A DNA stretch of 64,000 bases from Inia geoffrensis (taxonomy: Eukaryota > Chordata > Mammalia > Artiodactyla > Iniidae). Positions 55,198-64,000 of this stretch are shown here, piece after piece. The translations under genes and the position numbers were made by a program. The stretch lies in NCBI GenBank assembly GCA_036417435.1, contig CM070911.1, forward strand, positions 2,356,001 through 2,420,000, read 5' to 3'. How positions within the stretch are numbered: position 1 is the stretch's first letter; each line of letters starts with the position of its first letter. The notes under the pieces were generated by a model, which ran no database searches, was not told where the DNA came from, and saw nothing but the letters and a program-made list of their open reading frames with translations.

Positions 55198-55404
55198 GGA
55201 CTTCCCTGGTGGCGCAGTGGGTAAGGCTCCACACTCCCAACACAGGGGGCCCGTGTTTGATCCCTGGTTGGGGAACTAGATCCCACATGCATGCTGCAAC
55301 TAAGAGTTTGCATGCCACAACTAAAGAGCCCGCCTGCCACAACTAAGGAGCCCGCCTGCCGCAACTAAGACCTGGCACAACCAAATAAATAAATAAATAT
55401 TTTA
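55198..55404 (+). mobile_element. tRNA-derived SINE, older CHR-type, internal 22-bp repeats
   Basis: The head (ggacttccctggtggcgcag) is intact and the B box is degenerate (gtttgatccc). A 22-bp unit beginning 'ccacaactaa', with one-base differences, is repeated about three times at 55315-55372. The tail is (AAAT)n. The TSD with one mismatch is aaaagagaaggaagg (55183-55197) and aaaagagaagtaagg (55405-55419). Confidence 0.9.
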
Positions 55405-55679
55405 AAAAGAGAAGTAAGGAAATAAATAACAGAAAAGTGGCAATAATGCACCAAGAATTGGCTAGCAGAGGATCACCTCTCTTGAATATTATGTTCAGCT
55501 CTAAGCTTCCTAGCACTGTGGGCGAAACTCGGTAAAAATAGTCAATAGGTTTTGTGTTTTTCATTGTCAGATGAAACATCCCTAACTATGATTTTCATGA
55601 AAGCCAACTTTTTCCTGGCATAAATTCTAACATGATTCATGGAGAAACCGATGATAATAATGGATAATGGCAGCTTTTA

Positions 55680-55838
55680 TAAAAAAATAATTTTTAAATT
55701 CTTCTTTTTTTAAATTTATTTTTTTGTCCCCACCCCTGCAAGGCATGTGGGATCTTAGTTTCCTGACCAGGGGTTGAACCTGTGTCCCCTGCACTGGAAG
55801 CACGGAGTCCTAACCACTGGACCGCCAGGGAAGTCCCC
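55680..55838 (-). mobile_element. tRNA-derived SINE, short old copy
   Basis: The reversed body and head end with 'ccgccagggaagtcccc' at 55838. The left side is an A/T-rich reversed tail (about 55679-55725). The flanks aatggcagctttt (55666-55678) and aatggcaggtttt (55839-55851) form a TSD with one mismatch. It closely resembles the short copy at 608-744. Confidence 0.85.
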
Positions 55839-56214
55839 AATGGCAGGTTTTTGAAAGAGCCAGGATCCGCCATCATTTGGCTTCCTGTTAGCCTAGAGCA
55901 TCTTGTGTAAAGAGGAGCTGGGTGAGGGAGGCTGGCCTAATGGGTCCAGGTGCACCGTCACTCCATCCAGGCGTGGGGCTTCAATACTTCCTGGGTGGGA
56001 AAATGGTGTGGACAGGCAACATTGTTTGCTCAGTTTGTGGACGATTCCAGCCCTGAACATCTTCTAATCCATTTGATTCTGCTTGCATGTTGGTTGGCCT
56101 GAGGCACTTCATCTGCATGGAGGCAGAAGAGGAGAAAATTTGGATGTACTTACTTAGCTTCTAAGATGGAAATCCACAGACATCAGAGCACTACATGTAA
56201 ACCATTTCTGTTCG

Positions 56215-56405
56215 ATTCAGTTCAATTCAGTTTAACTCCACACTGCTGAGTTTCAGTCAGTTCAACTGACCTCAGCGAGCTCCTGCTGTGTGAAGGTAGC
56301 TGGGCCGTAGTAGGGATGCCAAGGTGATCGAGGCTTGGTTCTTGTCCTCAGGGCATAGCCTTTTGGCTAAGGAGACGGATGCACACACAACTGCCTATGT
56401 GGAGG
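56215..56405 (-). mobile_element. L2 3'-end fragment with CAGTTCAA repeats
   Basis: The string 'gagctcctgctgtgtgaaggtagctgggccgtagtagggatgccaaggtgatcgaggcttggttcttgtcctcagggcatag' follows the reversed L2 end. It is preceded by a degenerate 'cagttcaatt' tandem (56216-56270) derived from the L2 terminal repeat. Confidence 0.5.
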
Positions 56406-57555
56406 AGAGAATGAATACAAGGCTTTACGTGGACCCAGGGCAAGTGTCGCTGGAGCAGCTCAGAGGAAGCAACAACTCTGTGGAAACATTCTTTTCAAAT
56501 TTATAGCGATAGGGTACCCTTCAGTGTAACGTTCCCTGCTCTGTTATATATTATTGTAGAGTTTCCAATTAGGCTATAATTTAAAAAATATTTTTTCACG
56601 AAGGTTAATGTTTACAATTACAAATGTGTACAGCTTAACTAACAGTTTAAATGGAAATTTTAATGTATTCTATGAATTGTTGGCTCATTTGCATATTTTA
56701 TCAATTCACTGTCATCCTGGGTTGTATATAGTGCAGTAATTAGAAATAGAAAGGACTGTGCATTTTAAAATTTTCATTTCAGGATGCAAAACACTAGTTG
56801 TTTACCTGCTGTCTTATCAGTAGCATGTTGTGCTGCGTGTGTGGTTAGGGGTGAGATATTTTGGAGACTTTAAATAAACATATACATGTAACATAAGGAT
56901 GCATGAAGTCTAGGACCAGCTGACACTGCAGAGAACACGCCAGCTGCAGGGTCAGGGCTGCTGTGTGCTCTGTCTGCTCTCTGCTCTCTTTCCTTGCTGT
57001 TCTCATCGGCATTCACTCTTCCTCGTGTCTTGGTTCAAACTCAGAAGTGCAGGCCAAACAGCTGTGTAGCATGGAAGCTGCCCTGAAAACCTTAAGCGTG
57101 GCTGCGTGAACGCTTTGTCCAGGTAGAGAGTTGCATTCCCAGCGAAGGTGCACTCAGGACCCAGTGTGCTCTGTGTATAGGAGATGACCCATTCGGAGGA
57201 ATGTCTCCAGACTGCATGCAAGAACTGAGTGTCCTGCCTGCTCCGGGTCACTATTCTCCTCTTTGTAGATCGACTGGCCAGTGCACGTGGCATCCACACA
57301 CGTCAACAGTCCCCTCCGTGAATGTGTGGCATGCTGTCTAAGTAGCCTGACACCGAGAGGAGGCCAGGTTCTCTCTGCTGGCCACACGTGGATGCAGACT
57401 CCTGACCCCAATGCACCACAGCCCAGCGTCTTGGGCTGTCCCATCCTACCTCCTTTAGCTCCTCAGCTGTCTTCCTGAAAGACCTCGGTGCTGCTTTCTC
57501 ACCAAGTGGGCCTTGCTTCTCTCCAACAGCAGCTGCCCTGACCAGCTGCATCTCC
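56406..57555. other. Non-coding DNA; AT-rich left half may be regulatory
   Basis: 56500-56760 is AT-rich with an octamer-like ATTTGCATA (56687-56695) and several ATTA words. The right half is ordinary sequence with opposed open frames of 96-98 codons that match nothing known. Confidence 0.35.
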
Positions 57556-57596
57556 TGAGCCTAGAACTGTGCCTGGCACTTGGAAGATGCTCAGTG
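57556..57596 (+). mobile_element. L2 3' terminus, short
   Basis: The string 'ctgagcctagaactgtgcctggcacttggaagatgctcag' matches the L2 end. Confidence 0.45.
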
Positions 57597-57900
57597 TATC
57601 AGCCAGGACTGTCTGGACTATGCTGTGTAGCAACCCTCACCCCCCGCCTCAGAGGTGTATTTCTCGCTCAAGCGTATATCCCAACCTGGTGGGCAGTGGC
57701 TATGGAACATCACCTGCCATGAGGCCAAGGGGAAGGGGAAATGGTGAATCCTGTCTTAGTTTTGAAAGGCATCTGTCTGGAAGAAACACAGCTACCTCTG
57801 CCCATACCTTGATGGCCAAAGTGAGTCAGGTGACCTTGTCCAACTTCAGAGGAAGGAAGCACGACACTACATTTGCAGAACGGGGAGAATCGGACGTATT
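57597..57900 (-). mobile_element. Probable MaLR-like LTR fragment
   Basis: The plus-strand start 'tgtatcagccaggactgtctggactatgctgtgtagcaac' and 'gtgtatttctcgctcaagc' resemble a reversed MaLR-type LTR. The 3' part ('catctgtctggaagaaacacag', 'gtgagtcaggtgaccttg') is worn. Family uncertain. Confidence 0.4.
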
Positions 57901-59050
57901 CGTGTTGATTTATAACGCACTCAACCTGGCTATCAAGTTGGACAGACTGTGAAATAAATTCCGACGATTATGCTGATACTTGCTCCTACTTCATGTAAAG
58001 ATAATAACATCTCATTAGATGAAACTCTCTTGATATAAAGTATAAGCCCCTAAAGACCTAGGAGCCTTAAAAGAACCCATAAAGCTTGTGCAGCATGATT
58101 CCACTTTAGTCATGAGAGTGAGTGACTTGTCCAGATCTCCAGGCCTGGCATCCTGGCCGACGCCCAGCAGGGGGCTGTTGTCACCTTCCTCTGTGCCCCT
58201 GGGAAAGCAGAGGGGGGTCTGATTCAAACACTGTCCTGTTCACGCACCTCCCCTCGGGAAGCCAAGCGCTGTGGGCACCCACCAGGGCACCCCTGTCCTT
58301 GGGCTCGCCCAGGCCAACTTCTCCACTGTGAGGGTGAAGGAAGGTAATTCACAGAGTGCTTTGTTTAGCACTGGAATAGTTAGTGTGTAAAACCACTGGG
58401 TTATCATTACTCCTGTGCCTGTTGTTAGCGGCGGGACTGGGTTCTGTACTGAGGCCCCTCTGGCCTGGTGGGGAGGGGCTGGGGGCTGAGTGATACTTTT
58501 CTGCAGGTGTTGCACTGAGTCAACGATAGGTCATGATTCATCTTCTTTACTGTTTGAATTTTAGTCTCTCGTGTTTTCCAATAGTGACACTTTGGAGTAG
58601 AGAAGGAAAGAGAGGGCTCAATGGAGCTGGAGGGAGCCAGGTAGTGGAGAGGGGTCGGGGCCCAGGGTGGGTGAGAGGACAGGGGGATAGGGAGAAGCTA
58701 GAGGCTTGAAGCGGTCTTGGAACCAAAGACACTGAGCGGCTGAAGGGCTCCCGGTCACACGGGGATGCGCAGAGCCCAGGAGGAGACAGACACAAGGGAG
58801 GGAAGGCACTCAGACAGACCTCACCATCACATGTTGGTGGCAGGTGCCTCCCTTCTCAACAAGCTGAAGTTGGATGGCCATTTCTGCCACGTTCCCCCAG
58901 TGTGCTCAGCAGATGGGTTCGGGGCTGCTGGGAGCCGTGATGTCCTGCCGTCTGGGCCCAGCCTGGTCAGGAGGCATCCTTACCTCCCTCAATTTGGACT
59001 GATCTCCCACAAGAAAGATGCCCCTCGAAGAGAAATGATACCAGGTTACA
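57901..59050. other. Non-coding DNA, no repeat recognised
   Basis: GC-richer single-copy-looking sequence. Overlapping frames of 63-105 codons (58547-59082) are not recognised. Confidence 0.4.
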
Positions 59051-59054
59051 AAGG

Positions 59055-59280
59055 AAATCACACACTACTGTACGTAAAATAGGTAATCAACAAGGCCCTA
59101 CCGTACAGCACAGGGACCTCTACTCAATACTCTGTGATGACCTACATGGGGAAATAATCTGAAAGAGAATAGGTACATGTATGTGTATGACTGAATCACT
59201 TTGCTGAACAGCAGATACTAACACAACGTTGTAAATCAACTCTACTCCAATGTAAAATAAAACTTAAATTAAGAAAAAGG
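59055..59280 (+). mobile_element. 5'-truncated L1 3' end
   Basis: The string 'cacacactactgtacgtaaaataggtaatcaacaaggccctaccgtacagcacaggg' through 'gactgaatcactttgctgaacagc' to 'gtaaatcaactctactccaatgtaaaat' is an L1 3' terminus with a short A-rich tail. It is more diverged than the copy at 16.5 kb. Flanking aaaggaaa on both sides may be a TSD remnant. Confidence 0.85.
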
Positions 59281-59424
59281 AAAGCCCAGCTTCCAGACAG
59301 CCTGGGGCGGGCTTCCCGGGGGTGCAAAGGCAGTGTCACCGCCAGAGAAGCAGCAGCCGTACTTAGGGAACACCTGCTGGTCCAGGAGTTGAGCTCAGTG
59401 CGCTTTTCCTTCTTCGTGCCTTAA

Positions 59425-59640
59425 TTGTTTGAGTGTTTAATCCTCGTCATCATGGTAGTAATGGAGATGCCAAGAAAACAGCAACGGCCACCGAATGAAC
59501 TCTTCCTCCTCTGTGTTTTGTCTTCTCTCTTCATAGCGATGAGGTAAGGCGGGGAGGTGTTATTCAGAAGGGGAGAGCGAGGCTCAGAAAGGTCCCTTGA
59601 GTTGCCCACAGGTGCGTGTCTGGCGAGTCTCCTGATCCCC
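59425..59640 (-). mobile_element. MIR SINE fragment
   Basis: The strings 'gtttaatcctcgtcatcatgg' and 'ttattcagaaggggagagcgaggctcagaaaggtcccttgagttgcccacagg' follow the reversed MIR order. Confidence 0.6.
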
Positions 59641-61079
59641 AATGTAAATTGTATTTATTCAGTCTTCATTCTGAAGGAAAACAAAATTTCCAGAAAAGAA
59701 ATTTTGTTAAATCCAAAGTAACCAAACTCATGGCTTTGTTTCATTTATGTTTTCATAGCAGACACATATAGCTCTTTCTTGCTTTAATCCCTTGAGCTCC
59801 CGTGAACAGTTCCTAGGTCAATCAGTCACTCTGTTTTCTGAGCAAACAACATGTATATGTGGCAATTCAGACATGAAAATGCCTTGTTTCTCTCCTCCAA
59901 ATAAAACTAATGCGATGTAGTGAGCACTCCCTAGCAAAAACATCTCTCTTACTTAGTCACGATGAATAGATTTCTGTTGGAGCCAGGCTGAGCACCACAA
60001 GATATGAAAGCTCTTTATATAAGTACATCCTGACCAATAAGCAGCCTAATATATCTTAGAACCATTGGAAAGAAACAAATAGAAAAAAACTAAGAAAAAT
60101 ATTACAAAATGTTATGGAACAGTGTGTTCATTTCCTCTCTGTCTTCAACCTAGCAGCATGTTCTTGAGCTAAGAGAAACAGCACCGTTCAAGTTTCCACG
60201 TTGTCAAATTATTTAAAACTCCACAGCTGGGAATCCAGAATTGTGTGTAGGGTGAGGGGTAGATTTTTCTGTTCAAGCGCAGTGAAATGAGCTCGTGGGG
60301 AGATCGCCGGTACGATGTTTGGATTATCTTTAGGCCTTGTCAGATGCGCAAAAGAAACGGGCAAACCCGTCTTTGTCTGGATAAATCAGATGACAACCAG
60401 AGGACATAGGATGTGAGTGCTCAAAATAAGATGCTGTCCTTCCTTCATAAATGTTTTCTCGGGGCAGCCACGTGGCAGGCGCAGGCCTGGTGGTGGTGAG
60501 GACAGGACCAGAGCCTGAGGTCTTGGACAGAGAGATGGAGAGACTCAGGTTGGATGCTATTTTCACGTGCTGATGGCCTGTTCATGGTTGGAAACTGTAT
60601 TGATGGGCATAGAAACAGAGGTATTTCTGTTGATTTACAAGCCAGAATGCAGACAGGCTTTACTCTTCCAAACATCTGACCATCTCTGCTGCAGCAGCTT
60701 TGCAGAGACTCTGGCCTGGACGTGGGGGACTCAGTTCTGCCCTCAGCAGCCCAGCTCTTGCAGGGACGAGGCAGGAGCAGTTCCGGCCACCTCACCGTGT
60801 GATGCCACCTCACGGCCACTCTGGGGATCATTAAACGTCGCAGGACACGCTTGCTTAGAGCTGCTGTGGTGGGCAGTGATTTCTGAGGCCAACACCTACA
60901 CAGATTGCCACTCTCCAGCCTCCAAGTTGTACCTCCTCCCTTCTGTGTCCACTACCTGCTTCCTTAACATCCCTGGACCACGTTGGGTTCCTCCCAGGTG
61001 TGGCCAGGAAAGCGCCGGCGGGCACTTCTGTCACATCTGCTGGGTCCTCCCTGTGTGCGGCCCCAGCTCATTTTGTACC
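59641..61079. other. Non-coding DNA, no repeat recognised
   Basis: Contains most of a 178-codon plus-strand frame (60567-61103) without recognisable domains and a 128-codon frame opposite it. AT-rich at 59650-60130. No repeat recognised. Confidence 0.35.
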
Positions 61080-61260
61080 TACATACGAGGTGGGTTCATT
61101 TAAATCTGACGACAGTCTCATTGGCTGGGGGGGGGGGGGCGGTGTTTATCTTCCCCTTTTGCAGATGAGCAAACCGAGGCTCTGAGAAAAATGAAGTGAC
61201 ATGTTGGGTCCATGGCAGATCAGGACCAGAATCCAGGCCTGGAATCTGGCCCAGAGGACG
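61080..61260 (-). mobile_element. MIR SINE, interrupted by a G run
   Basis: The string 'cttttgcagatgagcaaaccgaggctctgagaaaaatgaagtgacatgttgggtccatggcagatcaggaccagaatccaggcctgg' is the reversed MIR. A run of 12-13 G lies at 61127-61139. Confidence 0.65.
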
Positions 61261-61279
61261 GAGTCACGGGAGGAGCCAG

Positions 61280-61402
61280 AGCTGTGGGTCTGGACTTGCA
61301 TCCCAGCTCTGCCACCTCCCACCAGCTCTGGGCCAGGGTCTCAGCCTCTCCAAGCTTTGCTGCATTGTCTGTGGAGCAGGATGGACGCCGCCCCCCACCC
61401 CC
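61280..61402 (+). mobile_element. MIR SINE, opposite orientation to its neighbour
   Basis: The string 'gtgggtctggacttgcatcccagctctgccacctcccaccagctctgggccagggtctcagcctctccaagctttgctgcattgtctgtggagcagg' follows MIR in order. It lies about 20 bp from a MIR in the other orientation. Confidence 0.65.
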
Positions 61403-62699
61403 GCACCACTACCACGGGATGCTGCTGCCCTGTGGTCCAGTCTGCATCAAAGACAGAGCCCAGGATGGGGAGGGGCATGAGGCCTTTGTCTGACAAACGC
61501 CAGTTCCCATCTCCCCTTCACATTCCTTGTTCTGGTGCCCACACAGGCAGAGGTAGAGCAAACAAGTCACACTTACTGGTAGAATATTGAATCCACTTTG
61601 GCATTTTACCCAATGAATTATTTACCCACGGGGATAACAATTTTTAGAGAGTTTATTCTGGACATGGTCCCAAACCTGGAAGAAGCCAGAGGGACTCAGG
61701 GCAAAAGCAGGTGCCCCTCCAGCCTGTGGTCACAGCCGACATCATCCCTGCACCGGATGGGGCTCTGTGTGGTGCTCAGCGTGACGACGTCCTCCCACCC
61801 ACACTCGTCTCACCTGTGTTTCGGCCAGTCGCGTCCACAGACCCACCGAGGGCGCGCAGGCCTGCGGGGGCACACTGGTGGGTGCACATCAGCGGATGCT
61901 CCCCAATCAGTCCCCCTCAGTCCTTCCTCCAGGGACCCACAGCAGCAAGTGCCACCACAGCCTCGAGGACAGTGGGTGAGGGGTCAGGGAAGAGGGGGAA
62001 GTGCAAGAAGGGAAGGATGACCAGAGGGGTGAGTTGAGTGAGGGCATTCGTGACCGGCAGGCGTGAGACCTGTGTGTGCGTGTGTGAGTGACATAGGGAG
62101 GGGAACAAAAAAAATAAAGATCCCAAACAACTTTTTAAAGGAAAGCCATTGCTTTCAAGAACCTGCTTGTTTGGAACTGCCAGCCCTGGCAGACGTAAAG
62201 AAAATCCGTCCAGTTTACACCTGGAATCGTGGGTTGACGCTGGCTGGTAAGAGGCAGCCCTGTGTGCCAGGATGAGTGCCATCTGCTGGAGCTGGGCAGC
62301 GCTGCCTGGGACAGCGCCCGAGCCCGGGACTTGATTTGGGGCTTTGAGGATCAAACTTGCACCATGTGCGGTTGAACTCAGATGTCAAATGTGTCCACGG
62401 CTCTGAGGCTTTTGACACTGTTACATCCATCACAGTTGGTGATGGGTGCTCGTGTGTATACCAGGATACGTGGTCAACAAGGGCTGCAGAGATGGCAGTT
62501 TAGGAAAGCAGAGATGCGTTTGCCCTTTAGAAATATCAACAGCCCATGTTGCCACAGGAAAACTTATCTGGCGTAACATTACCGGACCTGATGCCCCTGG
62601 TTCCTGCTCATGCAGAGACACCACAAACGGTGATGGAGCAGGCTGTCTGGTACAGACAAACACAAGGGGTTGTTTCTTCAAAGTCACTTCTTTAATTTG
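61403..62699. other. Non-coding DNA, no repeat recognised
   Basis: GC-rich left half with overlapping frames of 93-145 codons on both strands, none recognised. No splice pattern supports any of them. Confidence 0.35.
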
Positions 62700-62929
62700 G
62701 AACTAAGGACTGAAAGCACACTGCAAAATTTTAATTGCAAAAAAGAGTACGTACGTGTGGATTTGATCATGATAAAATAGGGGTGTGATTCTATTTACTC
62801 AGTTCCATTCAAAAAACCCTTGGGGTGCTTCTGAATGTGCTGGGTCCTGTGATATTCAGGGGGGATAAAAAGAAGGTCATAGATGTGACAATAGGGAGGA
62901 CCACCTGCAATTCTAGTCCTGGGTAGATG

Positions 62930-62998
62930 TGCAATCATTACACTATTCTTCCAACTTTTCTGGATGTTTGAAAAAATTTTAAATTGAAGACTAGAAAA
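62930..62998 (+). mobile_element. Possible L1M 3' terminus
   Basis: The string 'cattacactattcttccaacttttctggatgtttgaaaaaattttaaat' resembles the 3' terminus of ancient L1M elements ('tattct...cttttgtatatgtttgaaaattt'). Short, low certainty. Confidence 0.4.
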
Positions 62999-63239
62999 TA
63001 AAGGAACATCGTTTTTCTTGATCTAGGTTTGGGGAGGGATGAAAACAAAATTTCTGTGGAGATTTTGTAACCATAGGCCTTATGTAGGTTTGAGCTTTGA
63101 ATTTATTCTCTCCATGATGTGGGAATCTGGACTGAGAAATGAACATGAAAAGTGATACAGGCTGGCCAGGCTGGTGAAATGCCTGGCAGAAGGAAGCATA
63201 AACCATCTGCAGACACACCTCTATCAGGGAGCACAGTGT

Positions 63240-64000
63240 ATCAAGGCAAAGCCACATACAACAGGCTCACAGTCCACAATTACAAAACACGTCAGCATGA
63301 CCGGGGTCAAGGAGGGTCTGCTCCTCAAGATGATTAAAATAAAAAAGTCAAAGGGAGCTTCAAAAACACAGTGAAACATAATAAGTGAAAAAAACATTAT
63401 GAAGCTAGCATAGCAGATATGCAAAATAAACCACATACCTTTTAGAAATAAAACATAAGCTTAGTAAAACAAAAAAAACTTATTGGGTTGATTACAGTGA
63501 AATGAAACAGTAAATCTGTGACCTGAAATGTGAAACTGAGAAAATTGCAGAGTACATTGTAGAGCAAAGAAGAGATGGAAAATACAAGAGAGGCTGGGAC
63601 ATTGAGGGACCATGAAAGGGTCAAATACACATAAGATGAAATTCAAAACAGAGACAAATGGAAGGAATATTGACGAGTATACAGTATAAAAAGAACCATG
63701 ACAACTCAGATTCAATGATTTCCAATCAGCCCAAAGCAGCCCATAAATCTGCATGTAGAAACATTGATAATGAAGCAGCAGAACACCAAAGACAAAGAGA
63801 ATTTTAGAAGACAGAAAAGACCGGTCACCTACATAAAAGCTGCAGTTAGGAGGACAGCAGAGTGTCAACTGAAACAACAGAAGATACGACAAAGAAAATA
63901 TCTTCAAAGTGCTAAGATAAAATAATGATCAACTTAGAGCTTTATACAAGGGTAAACTATTGGTCAAGAATGGAAAAAGATAAGGTATTTTAGTTTACTT
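63240..64000 (+). mobile_element. Ancient L1M or half-L1 (HAL1-like) ORF1 region, cut by window edge
   Basis: From about 63650 the plus strand follows the ORF1 3' part of old L1-class elements: 'agacagaaaagaccggtcacctacataaaagctgcagttaggaggacagcagagtgtcaactgaaac', then 'atcttcaaagtgctaagataaaataatgatcaacttagag'. The purine-rich stretch to the left is compatible with ORF1 upstream sequence. The element runs past the right edge, so its 3' end is unseen. Minus-strand frames (148 and 62 codons) are antisense artefacts. Confidence 0.5.

Noticed and set aside
1..64000. A novel gene system such as a defence, toxin or biosynthetic cluster
   Set aside because: No clustered coding sequences of any kind are visible. 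The window is repeat-rich mammalian non-coding DNA, and the only translated homologies are to L1 ORF2.

Overview
The window is a stretch of mammalian nuclear DNA, almost certainly from a cetacean (whale or dolphin). The best evidence is the SINEs. At least ten copies of the tRNA-derived CHR-type family of cetaceans and hippopotamuses are present. Several have near-identical bodies, long pure A tails and perfect or near-perfect target-site duplications (TSDs), so they are young. The L1 3' ends are of the type seen in Cetartiodactyla, and the older background (MIR, L2, MLT1-type LTRs, Tigger and hAT elements, L1M) is shared by placental mammals.

I find no protein-coding gene, tRNA, rRNA or CRISPR array that I can support. 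The longer open frames are either L1 ORF2 remnants, SINE or microsatellite translations, or unrecognised frames in GC-richer DNA without convincing splice or coding signals. The window reads as intergenic or deep-intronic sequence.

Layout. 1-13 kb: mostly single-copy DNA with a small SINE, an opposed pair of CHR SINEs (6.2-7.1 kb), a CpG-rich patch (5.75-6.1 kb), an L1M tail (9.85 kb), an MLT1-type LTR (10.3 kb), a hAT-type fossil (11.0 kb), a young SINE (11.5 kb), and a 5'-truncated L1 beside an L2 fragment (12.7-13.1 kb). 13-25 kb: a Tigger-type miniature element, a short L1 tail (16.5 kb), an antisense L1 reverse-transcriptase fragment (19.5-20.1 kb), and long stretches without recognised repeats. 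25-37 kb: MIR and L2, a polypyrimidine tract, a 1-kb L1 3' end with a SINE next to it (27.4-28.7 kb), an L1M split by an MLT1 LTR (29.9-30.9 kb), a long ancient repeat interrupted by a TA-rich tract (32.2-33.5 kb), and another LTR (34.9 kb). 37-47 kb: a 950-bp CA-rich minisatellite with higher-order periodicity, SINEs, a complete-looking solo LTR (40.5-41.3 kb) and a 2-kb internal L1 segment (44-46 kb). 47-64 kb: MIRs, a 9-bp minisatellite, an unusual SINE unit with a second (AAAG)n tail (53.9-54.4 kb), two more SINEs, L1 tails, and the start of an L1 or half-L1 element running off the right edge.

There is no operon-like cooperation to describe. The biology here is retrotransposition history. 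The best single observation is the 53.86-54.43 kb unit, where one 15-bp TSD brackets a SINE, a 44-bp non-repeat segment and a long (AAAG)n tract. This looks like a 3' transduction by a Pol III SINE. I saw no evidence of a new gene system.
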